Part shown: positions 16,771 through 26,541 of the stretch, piece by piece
Position numbering within the stretch: position 1 is the first letter of the stretch
Layout: the number at the start of each line of letters is the position of its first letter
From: Bacteroidota bacterium
GTDB taxonomy: Bacteria > Bacteroidota > Bacteroidia > Bacteroidales > F082
NCBI GenBank assembly: GCA_009773165.1
Contig: WOUZ01000001.1
Coordinates: 558,001-622,000, forward strand
DNA length: 64,000 nt
Direction of reading: 5' to 3'
Position numbers and translations under genes: made by a program
Notes under the pieces: model-generated
The model's database searches: none
Told to the model about the DNA's origin: nothing
What the model saw: only the letters and a program-made list of their open reading frames with translations

Positions 16771-17751
16771 TTAATAACCTAAAATCCAGGCAAAAATAAG
16801 TGGAGCAACAATTGTTGCATCTGACTCAACAATGAATTTAGGGGTGTTAATATCAAGCTTTCCCCAGGTTATTTTTTCATTTGGCACAGCGCCTGAATAC
16901 GAGCCATAACTTGTGGTGGAATCGGAAATCTGACAGAAATACGACCAGAAAGGAACATCAGTCCATTCAAGATCCTGATACATCATTGGGACAACACAAA
17001 TAGGAAAATCGCCAGCAATGCCTCCTCCAATCTGGAAGAATCCCACGCCTTTTCCACCCGAATTTTTGCGATACCAATCGGATAACCAAACCATATAGTC
17101 GATACCACTCTTCATGGTAGTGGATTTAAGTTCGCCCTTGATACAGTATGAGGCAAAAATATTTCCCATCGTACTGTCTTCCCATCCTGGTACAATTATG
17201 GGCAGGTTTTTTTCAGCTGCAGCCAGCATCCATGAGTGTTTTGGGTCTATTTCATAGTATTGTTCCAAAACACCTGAAAGCAGCATTTTATACATATATT
17301 CATGCGGAAAATATCGTTCGCCTTTGCTTTCGGCTTCTTCCCATAATTTAAAGATATGCTTTTGCAAACGACGGAAGGCTTCTTCCTCAGGGATACAGGT
17401 GTCGGTAACACGGTTAAAACCATTCTCAAGCAGATCCCACTCATCACTTGGACTAAGGTCGCGGTAATGCGAAACGCGTTTATAATGGCTGTGAGCTACC
17501 AAATTCATCAAATCTTCTTCCAGATTTGCTCCCGTGCAGGAAATGATTTGCACTTTATCCTGACGGATCATATCGGCCAGTGAAATACCTAATTCGGCGG
17601 TACTCATGGCACCGGCAAGGGTAATCATCATTTTGCCTCCGGCATCAAGATGAGCTTCATAGCCTTTTGCGGCATCTATCAAAGCTGCAGCGTTGAAGTG
17701 ACGGTAATGGTGCTCAATGAATTGTGAAACAGGTCCTTTGTTGTTCATCAT
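16771..17751 (-). CDS. Deoxyhypusine synthase-like protein
   Basis: The 326-residue protein aligns with the deoxyhypusine synthase family: AGAMSTAELG, SCTGANLEEDLMNL, the PGWEDSTMGN block, GGGIAGDFP and, near the C-terminus, NEKITWGK, which keeps the lysine that carries the covalent aminobutyl intermediate in eukaryotic DHS. Bacteria have no eIF5A, so the substrate must differ; bacterial homologues have been connected to polyamine formation. ATG 17751 is used because the longer frame begins at a TTG lying inside the promoter -7 box. No polyamine genes lie beside it. Confidence 0.9.
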   Translation of the reverse strand: MMNNKGPVSQFIEHHYRHFNAAALIDAAKGYEAHLDAGGKMMITLAGAMSTAELGISLADMIRQDKVQIISCTGANLEEDLMNLVAHSHYKRVSHYRDLSPSDEWDLLENGFNRVTDTCIPEEEAFRRLQKHIFKLWEEAESKGERYFPHEYMYKMLLSGVLEQYYEIDPKHSWMLAAAEKNLPIIVPGWEDSTMGNIFASYCIKGELKSTTMKSGIDYMVWLSDWYRKNSGGKGVGFFQIGGGIAGDFPICVVPMMYQDLEWTDVPFWSYFCQISDSTTSYGSYSGAVPNEKITWGKLDINTPKFIVESDATIVAPLIFAWILGY

Positions 17752-17763
17752 GTTAATTTTTTG

Positions 17764-17797
17764 CAAAAGTACTGGTTTTCTAAAAAATGTAGTGCAA
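17764..17797 (-). promoter_or_regulatory. Promoter of the deoxyhypusine-synthase-like gene
   Basis: On the minus strand TTG (17795-17797) and TACTTTTG (17764-17771) are separated by 23 bases; the -7 box ends 12 bases before the ATG at 17751. Confidence 0.6.
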
Positions 17798-17884
17798 AAA
17801 AAACATACATCAAGCTTTAATGTCTTGAAGGAGTTTTTAATGCCCGTTTAAATAGGTTAAATTAAGTGTTTCCCGATTTCGTTA

Positions 17885-19804
17885 TTAATCAATTGGAAAA
17901 ATCTTGTTTTGATGCAGGTAATTCATCGTTTCTTCAATAGTTGTACTCAAATTTCCTGGCTTAAAATGAAGTTTTGGTTGCAAAGGAACATCAAACACTT
18001 CATCCACACCAGGCAAGAATGACAACAGTCCATTGTCAGCCTTATCATACAACTCGGGTTTATTTTTCCGGCAATATTCCAGATCAGCGTCCATATAAAC
18101 TAAATGAAAGCGTTCATTACCAATTATTTCGCTCAATTGATCTCGAATATCTTCTTTAGGAGAAATGAAAGAACATATTGCAATAATCCCCTGATCGTTC
18201 AAAATCCGGCACACATGGGCCACACGCCGCATTTGTTCGGCACGATCGGCTGGTGAATGATCAAGTTCACGTGCAAGGCCTGAACGGATGGTACTTCCAT
18301 CCAATAATACAACCGTTGCACCCTGATCGAAAAGTCGCCGCTCAAGGGTGTAAGCAAACAGATTCTTACCACTTCCATGAAGTCCTGTGATCCATACAGT
18401 GACTCCTTTCTGATGGTATCTTTTTTCAAGTTCCTGTGAACTGATGAGACTGTTGCCACAATCAATCAACCGTTTCGATTCGGGGTCGATGATGCGCGAC
18501 TGAAGATCGCCGGCATTGAGTTTGTCAATGATCATTCCCGCTGCACAGGTATTATGCGATATGGGATCAATCAGGATGAAGGATCCTGTGTTATGGTTTT
18601 TGTGATAGGGATCAAAAAAAAGCGGTTTATTAGTTGTTATCACCACACGACCTATTTCATTCAGCGAAAGGGCCTCGCAATTGCTGTGCTCCAACGTATT
18701 AACATCAACCCTATAGCGTATGTGATCGATTCGGGCACGTGTGGTATTGGTTGTGTGTTTGATAAAAAACTGTGTAAATGGATCCATTTTTGTTTCATCC
18801 ATCCAAACAAGCATGGCTTCAAACTGACGTTCGGCCCGCGGTTGGTTTTCGACATGAACGAGCATATCGCCCCGCGAAATATCGATTTCATCTGCCAGCG
18901 TAAGTGTGATAGCCTGGGGTGGAAAAGCATAATCTGTTTCTCCATCGGTTGCAATAACAGAGGTTACCCTGCTCGTTTTACGCGAAGGTAAAACCATGAT
19001 CTGTTCACCTTTCCGAATAATGCCAGAAGCTACTTTGCCTGAGAACCCCCTGAAATCAAGGGTAGGACGTAAAACATGCTGAACGGGGAAACGAAAATCT
19101 TCAAAATTCCGGTCTGATACAACATGTACATCTTCAAGATATTGAAGTAAATTTTGTCCATGATACCAAGGCATAAATTTTGAGTCGTCAACAACATTAT
19201 CGCCATTAAGGGCAGAAAGCGGGATGAAATAAATATCAGGAATACTTAAACGTGTAACGAAAGCTTTGTAATTTTCGCAAATGCTGTTGAAAACTTCCTC
19301 GCTATAGTCAACCAAATCCATTTTGTTGACAGCCACCACAATATGTTTTATACCCAGCAGCGAAACAAGAAATGTATGACGACGGGTTTGGGTGATAACA
19401 CCCTTTCGTGCATCAATAAGGATGATGGCAAGGTTGGCAGTACTTGCTCCTGTGACCATATTACGTGTATATTGCTCATGACCGGGGGTGTCGGCTATAA
19501 TGAACTTACGCTTATTGGTTGAAAAATAACGATAAGCAACATCAATAGTTATGCCTTGCTCACGTTCGGCTTTCAAACCGTCGAGCAACAATGCGTAATC
19601 TATCTGGTCGCCGGCATGGCCAATACGTTTACTGTCGCGTTCAAGTGCAGACAGTTGATCTTCGTATATTTTTTTACTATCGAATAGTAAGCGCCCAATA
19701 AGCGTTGATTTTCCATCATCGACTGAGCCTGCCGTGAGCAAACGCAGAAGATCTTTCTTTTGATCCTGATCAAGAAAAGCTTGTATGTCAGTGTGTTGAT
19801 TCAT
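17885..19804 (-). CDS. cysNC: Sulfate adenylyltransferase large subunit fused to a divergent APS kinase domain
   Basis: The 639-residue protein is a CysN-CysC fusion. The CysN GTPase has G1 GSVDDGKST (26-34), DTPGHEQY near 105-112 and NKMD, followed by two beta-barrel domains. The CysC domain (about 468-639) is unusual. The P-loop reads GLHGSGKN (474-481), so the usual Ser/Thr after the lysine is Asn, and the substrate motif DGDN reads DGST (502-505), while the FISP motif is kept. CysN with CysD makes APS from sulfate and ATP; CysC would make PAPS. It ends the wlbA-cysQ-cysD-cysNC operon. The kinase half may have altered or lost activity. Confidence 0.95.
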   Translation of the reverse strand: MNQHTDIQAFLDQDQKKDLLRLLTAGSVDDGKSTLIGRLLFDSKKIYEDQLSALERDSKRIGHAGDQIDYALLLDGLKAEREQGITIDVAYRYFSTNKRKFIIADTPGHEQYTRNMVTGASTANLAIILIDARKGVITQTRRHTFLVSLLGIKHIVVAVNKMDLVDYSEEVFNSICENYKAFVTRLSIPDIYFIPLSALNGDNVVDDSKFMPWYHGQNLLQYLEDVHVVSDRNFEDFRFPVQHVLRPTLDFRGFSGKVASGIIRKGEQIMVLPSRKTSRVTSVIATDGETDYAFPPQAITLTLADEIDISRGDMLVHVENQPRAERQFEAMLVWMDETKMDPFTQFFIKHTTNTTRARIDHIRYRVDVNTLEHSNCEALSLNEIGRVVITTNKPLFFDPYHKNHNTGSFILIDPISHNTCAAGMIIDKLNAGDLQSRIIDPESKRLIDCGNSLISSQELEKRYHQKGVTVWITGLHGSGKNLFAYTLERRLFDQGATVVLLDGSTIRSGLARELDHSPADRAEQMRRVAHVCRILNDQGIIAICSFISPKEDIRDQLSEIIGNERFHLVYMDADLEYCRKNKPELYDKADNGLLSFLPGVDEVFDVPLQPKLHFKPGNLSTTIEETMNYLHQNKIFPID

Positions 19805-19882
19805 ATCAATTTCGAAAATAAATGTGGATGTAATGTTTTTTAATGGTCAAAATTTGTTGGGTTGCAGGTTGGTATAGCCGGC

Positions 19883-20791
19883 TTAAAAATACCCTTCCCG
19901 TTTTTTCTGTTCCATGCTGCCGTCCTGATCGAAATCAATGACACGTGTAGTTCGTTCACTTTTTGTAACAGTCATCATCTCTTCGACGATTTTTTCAATT
20001 GTATCTGCTTCCGAATCAATAGCGCCTGTCAGCGGGTAGCAACCTAAAGTGCGAAACCTAACCATTCTCATTTTTGCTTTTTGAGCCAGTTCAGCAGGCA
20101 TTCTTTCGTCATCAACCATGATAAGATTTCCGTCTATTTCGACAATGGGGCGCTCTTTTGCAAAGTAGAGTGGCACGATGGGTATTTTTTCAATACGTAT
20201 GTATTGCCAAATGTCGAGCTCGGTCCAGTTGCTGATAGGAAATACCCTGATCGACTCACCTTTATGTACCCTTGCGTTGTAAATATCCCACAGCTCAGGA
20301 CGTTGATTTTTGGGATCCCACTGATGAAAACGATCACGAAAACTAAAAATACGTTCTTTTGCGCGTGATTTTTCCTCATCGCGACGGGCTCCGCCAAAAG
20401 CAGCATCAAAACGATGTTTATCGAGTGATTGCAAAAGGGCTTGTGTTTTCATAACATCCGTATGCACTTTGCTGCCATGACTAAATGGTCCGATACCAGC
20501 CTCAAAACCTTCACGGTTGTATTCCACAATAAGGTCCCAACCATTTTCGGCTGCATAACGATCACGAAACTCAACCATTTCTTTAAATTTCCACTTACTG
20601 TCGATGTGCATCAAAGGAAAGGGTACTTTGCCCGGAAAGAAAGCTTTTTCGGCAAGCCGTACCATCACCGAGGAATCTTTTCCAATAGAATAAAGCATCA
20701 CAGGTTTTTCAAAGGAGGAAGCAACTTCACGGATGATATGAATGGCTTCTGCTTCTAATTCACGTAAATTATTGATGGTAAGTGTATTCAT
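19883..20791 (-). CDS. cysD: Sulfate adenylyltransferase small subunit
   Basis: CysD, an ATP pyrophosphatase-fold enzyme, adenylates sulfate with CysN acting as the GTP-driven partner. The 302-residue protein has the PP-loop SIGKDSSVM near residues 35-43, MHIDSKWKF, the [18 protein letters not shown] block and ELDIWQYI. Length and motifs are normal. It is 78 bases upstream of cysNC and 40 bases downstream of cysQ on the same strand. Confidence 0.97.
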   Translation of the reverse strand: MNTLTINNLRELEAEAIHIIREVASSFEKPVMLYSIGKDSSVMVRLAEKAFFPGKVPFPLMHIDSKWKFKEMVEFRDRYAAENGWDLIVEYNREGFEAGIGPFSHGSKVHTDVMKTQALLQSLDKHRFDAAFGGARRDEEKSRAKERIFSFRDRFHQWDPKNQRPELWDIYNARVHKGESIRVFPISNWTELDIWQYIRIEKIPIVPLYFAKERPIVEIDGNLIMVDDERMPAELAQKAKMRMVRFRTLGCYPLTGAIDSEADTIEKIVEEMMTVTKSERTTRVIDFDQDGSMEQKKREGYF

Positions 20792-20831
20792 GAAATAAAT
20801 TGATCTAAAATGATTTCACCGTTCGTATTGT

Positions 20832-21647
20832 TTAATCTTGAGCAGGTAAGGCTAAAAATGCGGGATTTTGTAAATCAACACTATTATAACTAAGTTCAAT
20901 TTCAGGATGTTCGAATTGCACAACTTTTCCACCGGCGGCTCTTACAATGGCATGACCTGCTGCTGTGTCCCATTCCGATGTTAATCCAAAACGTGGATAA
21001 ACATCGGCATGTCCTTCGGCTATCATACACATTTTCAACGAACTGCCTCTCGAAACAATGCGAATGCTGTCGTGTTCACGTTTTGTTTTGTTAATAAACT
21101 CTGTTGTTTCAGGGTTTAAGTGCGAACGGCTGGCTACAATTGTAAAATCTTTCGTGATACGGGGAAGAGGAAGTTTCAACCCATTGCGTTTCAGGTGAGC
21201 CAGGTTGTTATTTGCATTAACAATGCCTTTGGCATGTTCCACTTTCCATGCGCCACTTTCATCGCTAAAATACAAGGTATCAGTTACCGGGGCATAAATC
21301 ACACCTGCAACAGGAACTTTATTTTCAACAAGAGCAATATTTACACTGAACTCACCATTGCGGTTGACAAATTCTTTCGTTCCATCCAAAGGATCGACAA
21401 GCCAGAACTTAGACCAATTTTCACGAATATGATATGGCGATTGATGTCCTTCTTCGCTTATTATTGGTATTGAAGTAGAGTTTAAAACATTGATAATGAT
21501 ATCATTGGCTTGCATATCAGCCGTCGTTAGCGGGCTGTTATCTTTTTTTATATCAACGTTAAAGTCAGTAGCATAAACCTCCATGATGGCATCTCCGGCA
21601 TCTATTGAGGATTGAATTACCTTTTCAAGTAATGAGGCTAAATTCAT
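20832..21647 (-). CDS. cysQ: 3'(2'),5'-bisphosphate nucleotidase
   Basis: CysQ removes the 3'-phosphate of PAP, the by-product of PAPS-dependent sulfation or reduction. The 271-residue protein has the metal-binding motifs of the inositol-monophosphatase fold: SEEGH, WLVDPLDGTKEF and EWDTAAGHAI. It lies between wlbA (15-base gap) and cysD. Its presence indicates that PAPS is made and used by the cell, though no PAPS reductase or sulfotransferase is in the window. Confidence 0.95.
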   Translation of the reverse strand: MNLASLLEKVIQSSIDAGDAIMEVYATDFNVDIKKDNSPLTTADMQANDIIINVLNSTSIPIISEEGHQSPYHIRENWSKFWLVDPLDGTKEFVNRNGEFSVNIALVENKVPVAGVIYAPVTDTLYFSDESGAWKVEHAKGIVNANNNLAHLKRNGLKLPLPRITKDFTIVASRSHLNPETTEFINKTKREHDSIRIVSRGSSLKMCMIAEGHADVYPRFGLTSEWDTAAGHAIVRAAGGKVVQFEHPEIELSYNSVDLQNPAFLALPAQD

Positions 21648-21662
21648 AAATGATGTGTTTAG

Positions 21663-22580
21663 TTAAATAGTTTGTTTACGAATATCATGAACAATTTGAA
21701 CCGAAGCACGTGCATCCTCTAGTCCAAATCCATTCCCGTTAAGGATGTTCTGATAACTTACAGTGTGAAGATCTGTGAACCCATCGCTGAATTCAATTTC
21801 TTCACCATCAACACTTAACGTACGATAGGTACGTTTATTTTGTTGTTTAATTTCGTTGGGTAAAGTTTCGGCATTGATGGATAAAAACCATTCAACGTCT
21901 GCCTTTTCGAGTGTTAGTTTGCCCGAAGCCCGGTCGTTTTGATAATGTGTGACAACATTTTGCGAAGCTGCTCCGAATATCCAGGTAAGCATATCAAAAA
22001 AATGAACACCAATATTGGTAGCAATGCCACCCGATTTTTCGGTATTCCCTTTCCATGAACGGAAATACCAGTTACCCCGCGAGGTAATATATTCAAGCTG
22101 AATGCTGTAACGTTTTTTTGTGTCGGCAGCAGAATCAATCTTTGCTTTTAATTGCTGAATGGCTGGATGATGCCTAAGTTGCAAAATGGTATAGATACGT
22201 TTTCCTGACTCTTTTTCGATTTCGGCAAGGGCATCCAGGTTCCAGGGATTCAGTACGAGTGGTTTTTCGCAAATGGCATGAGCGCCATTCCGCAAAGCCA
22301 TGCGTATGTGTGCATCGTGCAGGTAGTTGGGCGAACAAATACTCACATAATCAACTTTGGAAGTGATCGTCCGGCGAAGTTTGTCTAAGTGCCTGTCGAA
22401 GCGCTCTGGTTCTGTAAAAAAATGAGCTTCAGGAAAATAGCTATCGATAACACCAACACTGTCGAAAAGATCCAAAGCGGCAACCAATTGATTTCCGGTT
22501 TCTTTTATGGCCTTCATATGACGTGGTGCAATAAAACCAGCTGCACCAATTAAAGCAAATGTATGTGAGTTATTCATCAT
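21663..22580 (-). CDS. wlbA: UDP-N-acetyl-2-amino-2-deoxyglucuronate dehydrogenase (WbpB/WlbA)
   Basis: This is a Gfo/Idh/MocA-type NAD oxidoreductase of 305 residues that closely resembles WbpB/WlbA: N-terminal FALIGAAGFIAPRHMKAIK Rossmann motif, DSVGVIDSYFP, YVSICSPNYLHDAHI, CEKPLVLNPWN, the catalytic LQLRHH segment, ITSRGNWYFRSWKG and ATNIGVHFFDML. The enzyme oxidises the 3-position of UDP-GlcNAc uronic acid, a step to di-acetamido uronic acids of surface polysaccharides. ATG 22580 is used; the longer frame starts with TTG over a near -7 box. It heads the sulfate-activation operon. Partner wbp genes are not in the window. Confidence 0.92.
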   Translation of the reverse strand: MMNNSHTFALIGAAGFIAPRHMKAIKETGNQLVAALDLFDSVGVIDSYFPEAHFFTEPERFDRHLDKLRRTITSKVDYVSICSPNYLHDAHIRMALRNGAHAICEKPLVLNPWNLDALAEIEKESGKRIYTILQLRHHPAIQQLKAKIDSAADTKKRYSIQLEYITSRGNWYFRSWKGNTEKSGGIATNIGVHFFDMLTWIFGAASQNVVTHYQNDRASGKLTLEKADVEWFLSINAETLPNEIKQQNKRTYRTLSVDGEEIEFSDGFTDLHTVSYQNILNGNGFGLEDARASVQIVHDIRKQTI

Positions 22581-22735
22581 TGATTGCAATTTTACACGTG
22601 AAACAATTTTAGGACAAACATCGACAGGTTCTTAATGAAAATTCTGTTTTTACCCGGCTAAACGCTTGACAGTTTCCGACTGCAAAGCTACAAAAACAGG
22701 CCGTATGAATATCTTAAATGTTAATAAATTGATTA

Positions 22736-23179
22736 TCAAACGCCTAATCCATCAACCAGGCGCCCAAGATAGGGGGTATAATCTTTTTTCGCTGGTTTGT
22801 AAGTGTCGTCGGTGAATAGGGGAGAAGTGATTAAAAAATCGGCACTCGAACGGTTGCATGCGGTTGGTACGTTATAGAGTACAGTCATTCGCAGCAACGC
22901 CTTCACATCCACGTCGTGAGGCTGACTGGCCATTGGGTCCCAAAAGAAAATCATGAAATCGATTTTTTCCTCAGCAATGAGAGCACCTAATTGTTGATCG
23001 CCACCAAGAGGCCCCGATTTAAGTAGTGTAACATCATCAAGAACCTGCAAGATGAGCCGGCCGGTAGTTCCGGTAGCAAAAAACCGATGACCCTGAAGCT
23101 GTAACCTGTTGTGCTTCACCCACTCAACAAGATCCTTCTTACGATTGTCATGGGCAACTAATGCAATGGATTTTTTCAT
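22736..23179 (-). CDS. mgsA: Methylglyoxal synthase
   Basis: MgsA turns dihydroxyacetone phosphate into methylglyoxal and phosphate, a bypass of lower glycolysis. From ATG 23179 the protein has 147 residues: KSIALVAHDNRKKDL, ATGTTG, the active-site block SGPLGGDQQLG with the catalytic aspartate, FFWDPMASQPHDVDVKALLR and PTACNRSSAD. The start was set at MKKSIALV by family alignment; eight extra upstream codons are not conserved. It stands alone on the minus strand. Confidence 0.95.
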   Translation of the reverse strand: MKKSIALVAHDNRKKDLVEWVKHNRLQLQGHRFFATGTTGRLILQVLDDVTLLKSGPLGGDQQLGALIAEEKIDFMIFFWDPMASQPHDVDVKALLRMTVLYNVPTACNRSSADFLITSPLFTDDTYKPAKKDYTPYLGRLVDGLGV

Positions 23180-23260
23180 AGCAAGGAAAATATTTCCATG
23201 CAAATATCCATAAATTAACCAAGAACCAGTTGAAAACAGTGTAAAGAAAAGTTCATTTTT

Positions 23261-24070
23261 CTATTGAAGAATCAGTTTGCCACTGACTGAACGATAGTTT
23301 TCTGCTTCGATGTGATACAGATAAGTCCCTCTAGGATAGGAGGCAGTTGGAATACGCAAGGAACTGTTTTTACCATCAAGAGGCCAGCTATTGATATTTT
23401 TTCCGTTGATATCAAATAATACTAACCTGCCACTTTGTGTTTGCTCCGGCAAAACATAGGGTATCATAACTTCAACATTTGCCGGATTGGGAAATGCAGA
23501 AGGTAAATAATCAGCGCCATTATTAACAGGTACTTCAGGGTTTGATACATAGGTACCGGCCAAATCAAAAACTCCTGTTTCTATCGTGCTTGGAAAAATG
23601 GAGTAGTTAAAACTATAACTAACCATTTTTGTCGATCCATCTGCTAAACTATGCACATATAAGTATTGACATCCGGTGATACTTCGCAGGATCGTGCCAT
23701 TTTCTTTAATGATTTTTGCGTTATAGGTATAATATTGCCCTGTTTCGTTATAGGAATAGTAAATATAAGCAAGGCAAAGGCTGTTATCAGTTGTAAACAA
23801 ATTCTCTGAAACATATTTTATGTCGTAGAGGAAATTATTAGCAGGTACAGAAAGGTTGATAGTTTTCCACAAGGTGTGATTTTGATTATAAATCTTGCAT
23901 TGGCTGTTAACAACATCCATGATGTAAAATTTCGTTCCGGAAATGGGTAGTGTTGTATAAGTTCCGGAAGATGGGTAAGTTGTTTCAAGGGTAATTTGCG
24001 CAGAAACGTTGATGTTGTGAAAAATAAACAGGAAAATAAATCCTGCTGTGATAGCAAAAATTCGGTTCAT
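23261..24070 (-). CDS. Secreted protein with T9SS C-terminal sorting domain
   Basis: From ATG 24070 the 269-residue protein has a signal peptide (about 1-24, ending VSAQ), a beta-rich, Tyr/Asn-rich middle with no recognised domain, and a type A T9SS sorting domain over the last about 75 residues: SAFPNPANVEVMIPY, LVLFDINGK and YPRGTYLYHIEAEN, ending SGKLILQ. Such proteins cross the outer membrane by the T9SS and are anchored or released after CTD removal. The function of the middle part is unknown. Confidence 0.85.
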   Translation of the reverse strand: MNRIFAITAGFIFLFIFHNINVSAQITLETTYPSSGTYTTLPISGTKFYIMDVVNSQCKIYNQNHTLWKTINLSVPANNFLYDIKYVSENLFTTDNSLCLAYIYYSYNETGQYYTYNAKIIKENGTILRSITGCQYLYVHSLADGSTKMVSYSFNYSIFPSTIETGVFDLAGTYVSNPEVPVNNGADYLPSAFPNPANVEVMIPYVLPEQTQSGRLVLFDINGKNINSWPLDGKNSSLRIPTASYPRGTYLYHIEAENYRSVSGKLILQ

Positions 24071-24219
24071 AATCGTAATGGTTAAATGTGGCTGCAAATG
24101 TAGGTATTCATTATACGCTGTGAACGTATAGTATTTTGATAAAAACGTATAAGATTTTAAGAAAAGGGTTTCAGAAACAAGATTTACAATAAGTTTGCCT
24201 TGCTAAATATAAGGACGAT

Positions 24220-25308
24220 ATGAATCCATCAGTACAAACTTTACCAGCTTCTCTGTATTCGGGCAGAGTTCTTTTACCCGATATTGCAAAGGGACTTGCT
24301 GTTGTTTTGATGATACAAGTGCATCTTAATGAACTATTTGCTGTACCTGTATGGTTCAACGGATGGGGTGGAAACATCAGTCTTTTCCTTGGAGGTCCGC
24401 CGGCAGCTCCTGTTTTTATGGTGCTTATGGGTTTTTTTGCGGCAAAGGCAAAAAGCGCAATGAAAACAAAAATCTTCAGAGGGTTGAAGCTGATTTTATG
24501 GGGACTGTTGTTAAATATCGGTTTGAACCTGCATCTTTTCATTCGTATCGCAAAAGGACAAATAGTTGCTGATGTCTTCCCTTATCTTTTTGGAATTGAT
24601 ATTTTTATCCTTGCAGGCCTTAGCCTTATTGTAGTAGCAATTTTCAAACAATTAGCCGGGAAACGCCTTATTTTGTGGTTAATACTCATGATTATTTTTG
24701 GTTTTCTGAATCAGTATTTGCCTGTTTATGAAGGTGGTTTTGTCTGGTTAACTTATTTACAGGCAGCATTTAATGGCTACTACCACTGGTCCTATTTTCC
24801 TCTTTTTCCCTGGGGAGCGTATCCTGTTGCCGGAGCATTCGCTTATTTTCTAATTGAAAAGTTGGGATACGAATTTTTTAACGAGAAACGTCTTCTCATA
24901 ATTTCCGTTGTTCTTACGGTAGTTTTAGCAACAACATTCAGTTATGGGTTTCAACGGACGGTATTACTACAGGTTTATTATCATCACGATGGCTTGCAGC
25001 TGTTGTGGAATCTAGCCTTTGTATTGTGGCTGATGATTCTGTTAAATTTTCTATGTCTGCCGGGTCGTAAGAGCATGATCCAAAATGGACTTGCCTGGAT
25101 TGGTCAAAATGTTACATCTCTTTATGTGTTTCAGTGGTTGTTAATTGGAAACTTAGCAACCTCGTTGTATCAAACACAATACCCTTTACAACTTCTCTTT
25201 TATTTTATTACAATCACCTTGATAAGTGCTTTACTTGTAATGTTTTGGAAAAAAGTAAAGAATAAATTTTTTGTCAACCTGGTGCACAGGCAGCCGCAGC
25301 AACACTGA
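24220..25308 (+). CDS. Acyltransferase-like multi-pass membrane protein
   Basis: The 362-residue protein has about ten membrane helices. The first block, RVLLPDIAKGLAVVLMIQVH, has the R-x4-D-x-x-K-G pattern and helix-embedded histidine of the heparan-alpha-glucosaminide N-acetyltransferase/acyltransferase-3-like families, which move acyl groups across a membrane onto sugars. GGPPAAPVFMVLMGFF fits the second conserved helix. Assignment to a precise family is uncertain. Its 3' end overlaps the 3' end of comF by 35 bases, so the two converge. Confidence 0.72.
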   Translation: MNPSVQTLPASLYSGRVLLPDIAKGLAVVLMIQVHLNELFAVPVWFNGWGGNISLFLGGPPAAPVFMVLMGFFAAKAKSAMKTKIFRGLKLILWGLLLNIGLNLHLFIRIAKGQIVADVFPYLFGIDIFILAGLSLIVVAIFKQLAGKRLILWLILMIIFGFLNQYLPVYEGGFVWLTYLQAAFNGYYHWSYFPLFPWGAYPVAGAFAYFLIEKLGYEFFNEKRLLIISVVLTVVLATTFSYGFQRTVLLQVYYHHDGLQLLWNLAFVLWLMILLNFLCLPGRKSMIQNGLAWIGQNVTSLYVFQWLLIGNLATSLYQTQYPLQLLFYFITITLISALLVMFWKKVKNKFFVNLVHRQPQQH

Positions 25309-25966
25309 TTTTTATTCCGGGGGCAGCAGCCAGCACATTGGCACAGGCCTCAATAGTACTTCCGGTTGTTATTACATCGTCAATCAGCAATATATGTTTG
25401 TTGGCAAATTGCTCAGGATTTTTCATCATAAAAATATCTTTTACATTTCTCCAGCGTGCCTCGCGCGACTTTTTTGTTTGGGTGTCGGTTGCAATAGCCC
25501 TCACCAAATTGTCTGTGCTTAAAGGCGCAGGTAAAATTTCACGCATCCCAAGGGCAAGAATTTCACTTTGATTGTAGCCTCTGATACGGATCTTTTTGGG
25601 ATGTAACGGGACCGGAACTATAAAGTCGATTTCTGAATATAAGGCAGATCGTTTTATCTCTTCTGCCATTTCCTTTCCAAGAAATAACCCGGCATCGCGA
25701 TTGCTTTTGTATTTGAGATCGTGAATAAGGTGTTGAACACGACCCTTTTTTGCGAAAAAGTAGCAGGCGCTTACCGCATGAAGGTGCGTTCGACCCCAAA
25801 ACATGCGAGCCATCGGATTGTCAGTAACAGTTTCGTAACCTGTCTTTGGCATGAGGAAACGGCAGCTCAGACATATTGTTTTCTCGTCCTTACTCAAAAG
25901 AGTTCCACAAGCCGGGCACACTTCCGGGTAAAAAATGGCAAGTAAGTCGGTGAAAAAGTTGATCAT
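25274..25966 (-). CDS. comF: ComF family phosphoribosyltransferase-like protein
   Basis: The 230-residue protein has an N-terminal zinc finger (C17, C20, C32, C35), the LKYKSNRDAG helix and a PRTase domain with PVPLHPKKIRIRGYNQSE and the PRPP-binding loop HILLIDDVITTGST. ComF is needed for natural DNA uptake in several bacteria, probably on the cytoplasmic side of the DNA import machinery. No other competence genes are adjacent, but two short ssb genes lie just upstream on the same strand, separated by a terminator. Confidence 0.94.
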   Translation of the reverse strand: MINFFTDLLAIFYPEVCPACGTLLSKDEKTICLSCRFLMPKTGYETVTDNPMARMFWGRTHLHAVSACYFFAKKGRVQHLIHDLKYKSNRDAGLFLGKEMAEEIKRSALYSEIDFIVPVPLHPKKIRIRGYNQSEILALGMREILPAPLSTDNLVRAIATDTQTKKSREARWRNVKDIFMMKNPEQFANKHILLIDDVITTGSTIEACANVLAAAPGIKISVAAAACAPG

Positions 25967-26108
25967 CAGACTGCTGATTGGGATACGACAGGCAAATGTA
26001 GTAATTGATTTTGTTCAACACAATGATAATCAAAACTTTCATTTGGAATTTTGATGAGAATTTATAATTGATCCTTTAAATGGTCGTGGAATCTCAAAAA
26101 TTAATACA

Positions 26109-26136
26109 CAAAAAAAAGCCACCATTTCTGGCGGCT
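26109..26136 (-). terminator. Terminator of the ssb pair
   Basis: On the minus strand AGCCGCC, loop AGAAAT and GGTGGCT (with one G-T pair) are followed by a run of Ts. It lies 25 bases after the stop of the second ssb gene. Confidence 0.88.
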
Positions 26137-26161
26137 CTTTCTTTGATGAAGAAGTTAGCGC

Positions 26162-26503
26162 TTATGCCATTTCAGTTTCCCAGACAGCAAGGTTAAAAAG
26201 CACCACTTCGTTGGCTTGTTTTGCAACACCATCCTTGTCGGCATAGGTGCGACTGACAATTTTGCCCACGATGCTCATTTTAACGCCTTTTTTCACTTTC
26301 TGCTGAACCAAAGCAGCATTTTTACCCCAGGCCACCACCTGATGCCATTGCGTGACCCACTCTTTTTCACCGGCCTCATTTGTTATTTGCTCGTTGACAG
26401 CAAAAGAAAACCGCGCCATTAATCCATTCTTATCAAATTGTTTTACAATAGGTTCCATTCCCGGGCGACCGATTAGTTTTACAGAGTCATTAGAAGTTTT
26501 CAT
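26162..26503 (-). CDS. ssb: Single-stranded DNA-binding protein, short paralogue 2
   Basis: This 113-residue OB-fold protein has SVKLIGRPGMEPIVK, RFSFAVNE, WVTQWHQVVAWGKNA and KKGVKMSIVGKI, the standard SSB core. The protein ends with a WETEMA tail and lacks the long linker and acidic DxDxPF tip used by replicative SSBs to recruit partners. It follows the other ssb gene by 38 bases in one transcript. The two differ enough to be old paralogues. A special role such as recombination, uptake or replication backup is possible. Confidence 0.92.
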   Translation of the reverse strand: MKTSNDSVKLIGRPGMEPIVKQFDKNGLMARFSFAVNEQITNEAGEKEWVTQWHQVVAWGKNAALVQQKVKKGVKMSIVGKIVSRTYADKDGVAKQANEVVLFNLAVWETEMA

Positions 26504-26541
26504 AGTATTATAGTATTAAGAGTACAAACTTTAAGATAAGA

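Noticed and set aside
18554-18991. Plus-strand frame of 145 codons inside cysNC
   Set aside because: Shadow of a conserved gene with no recognisable features.
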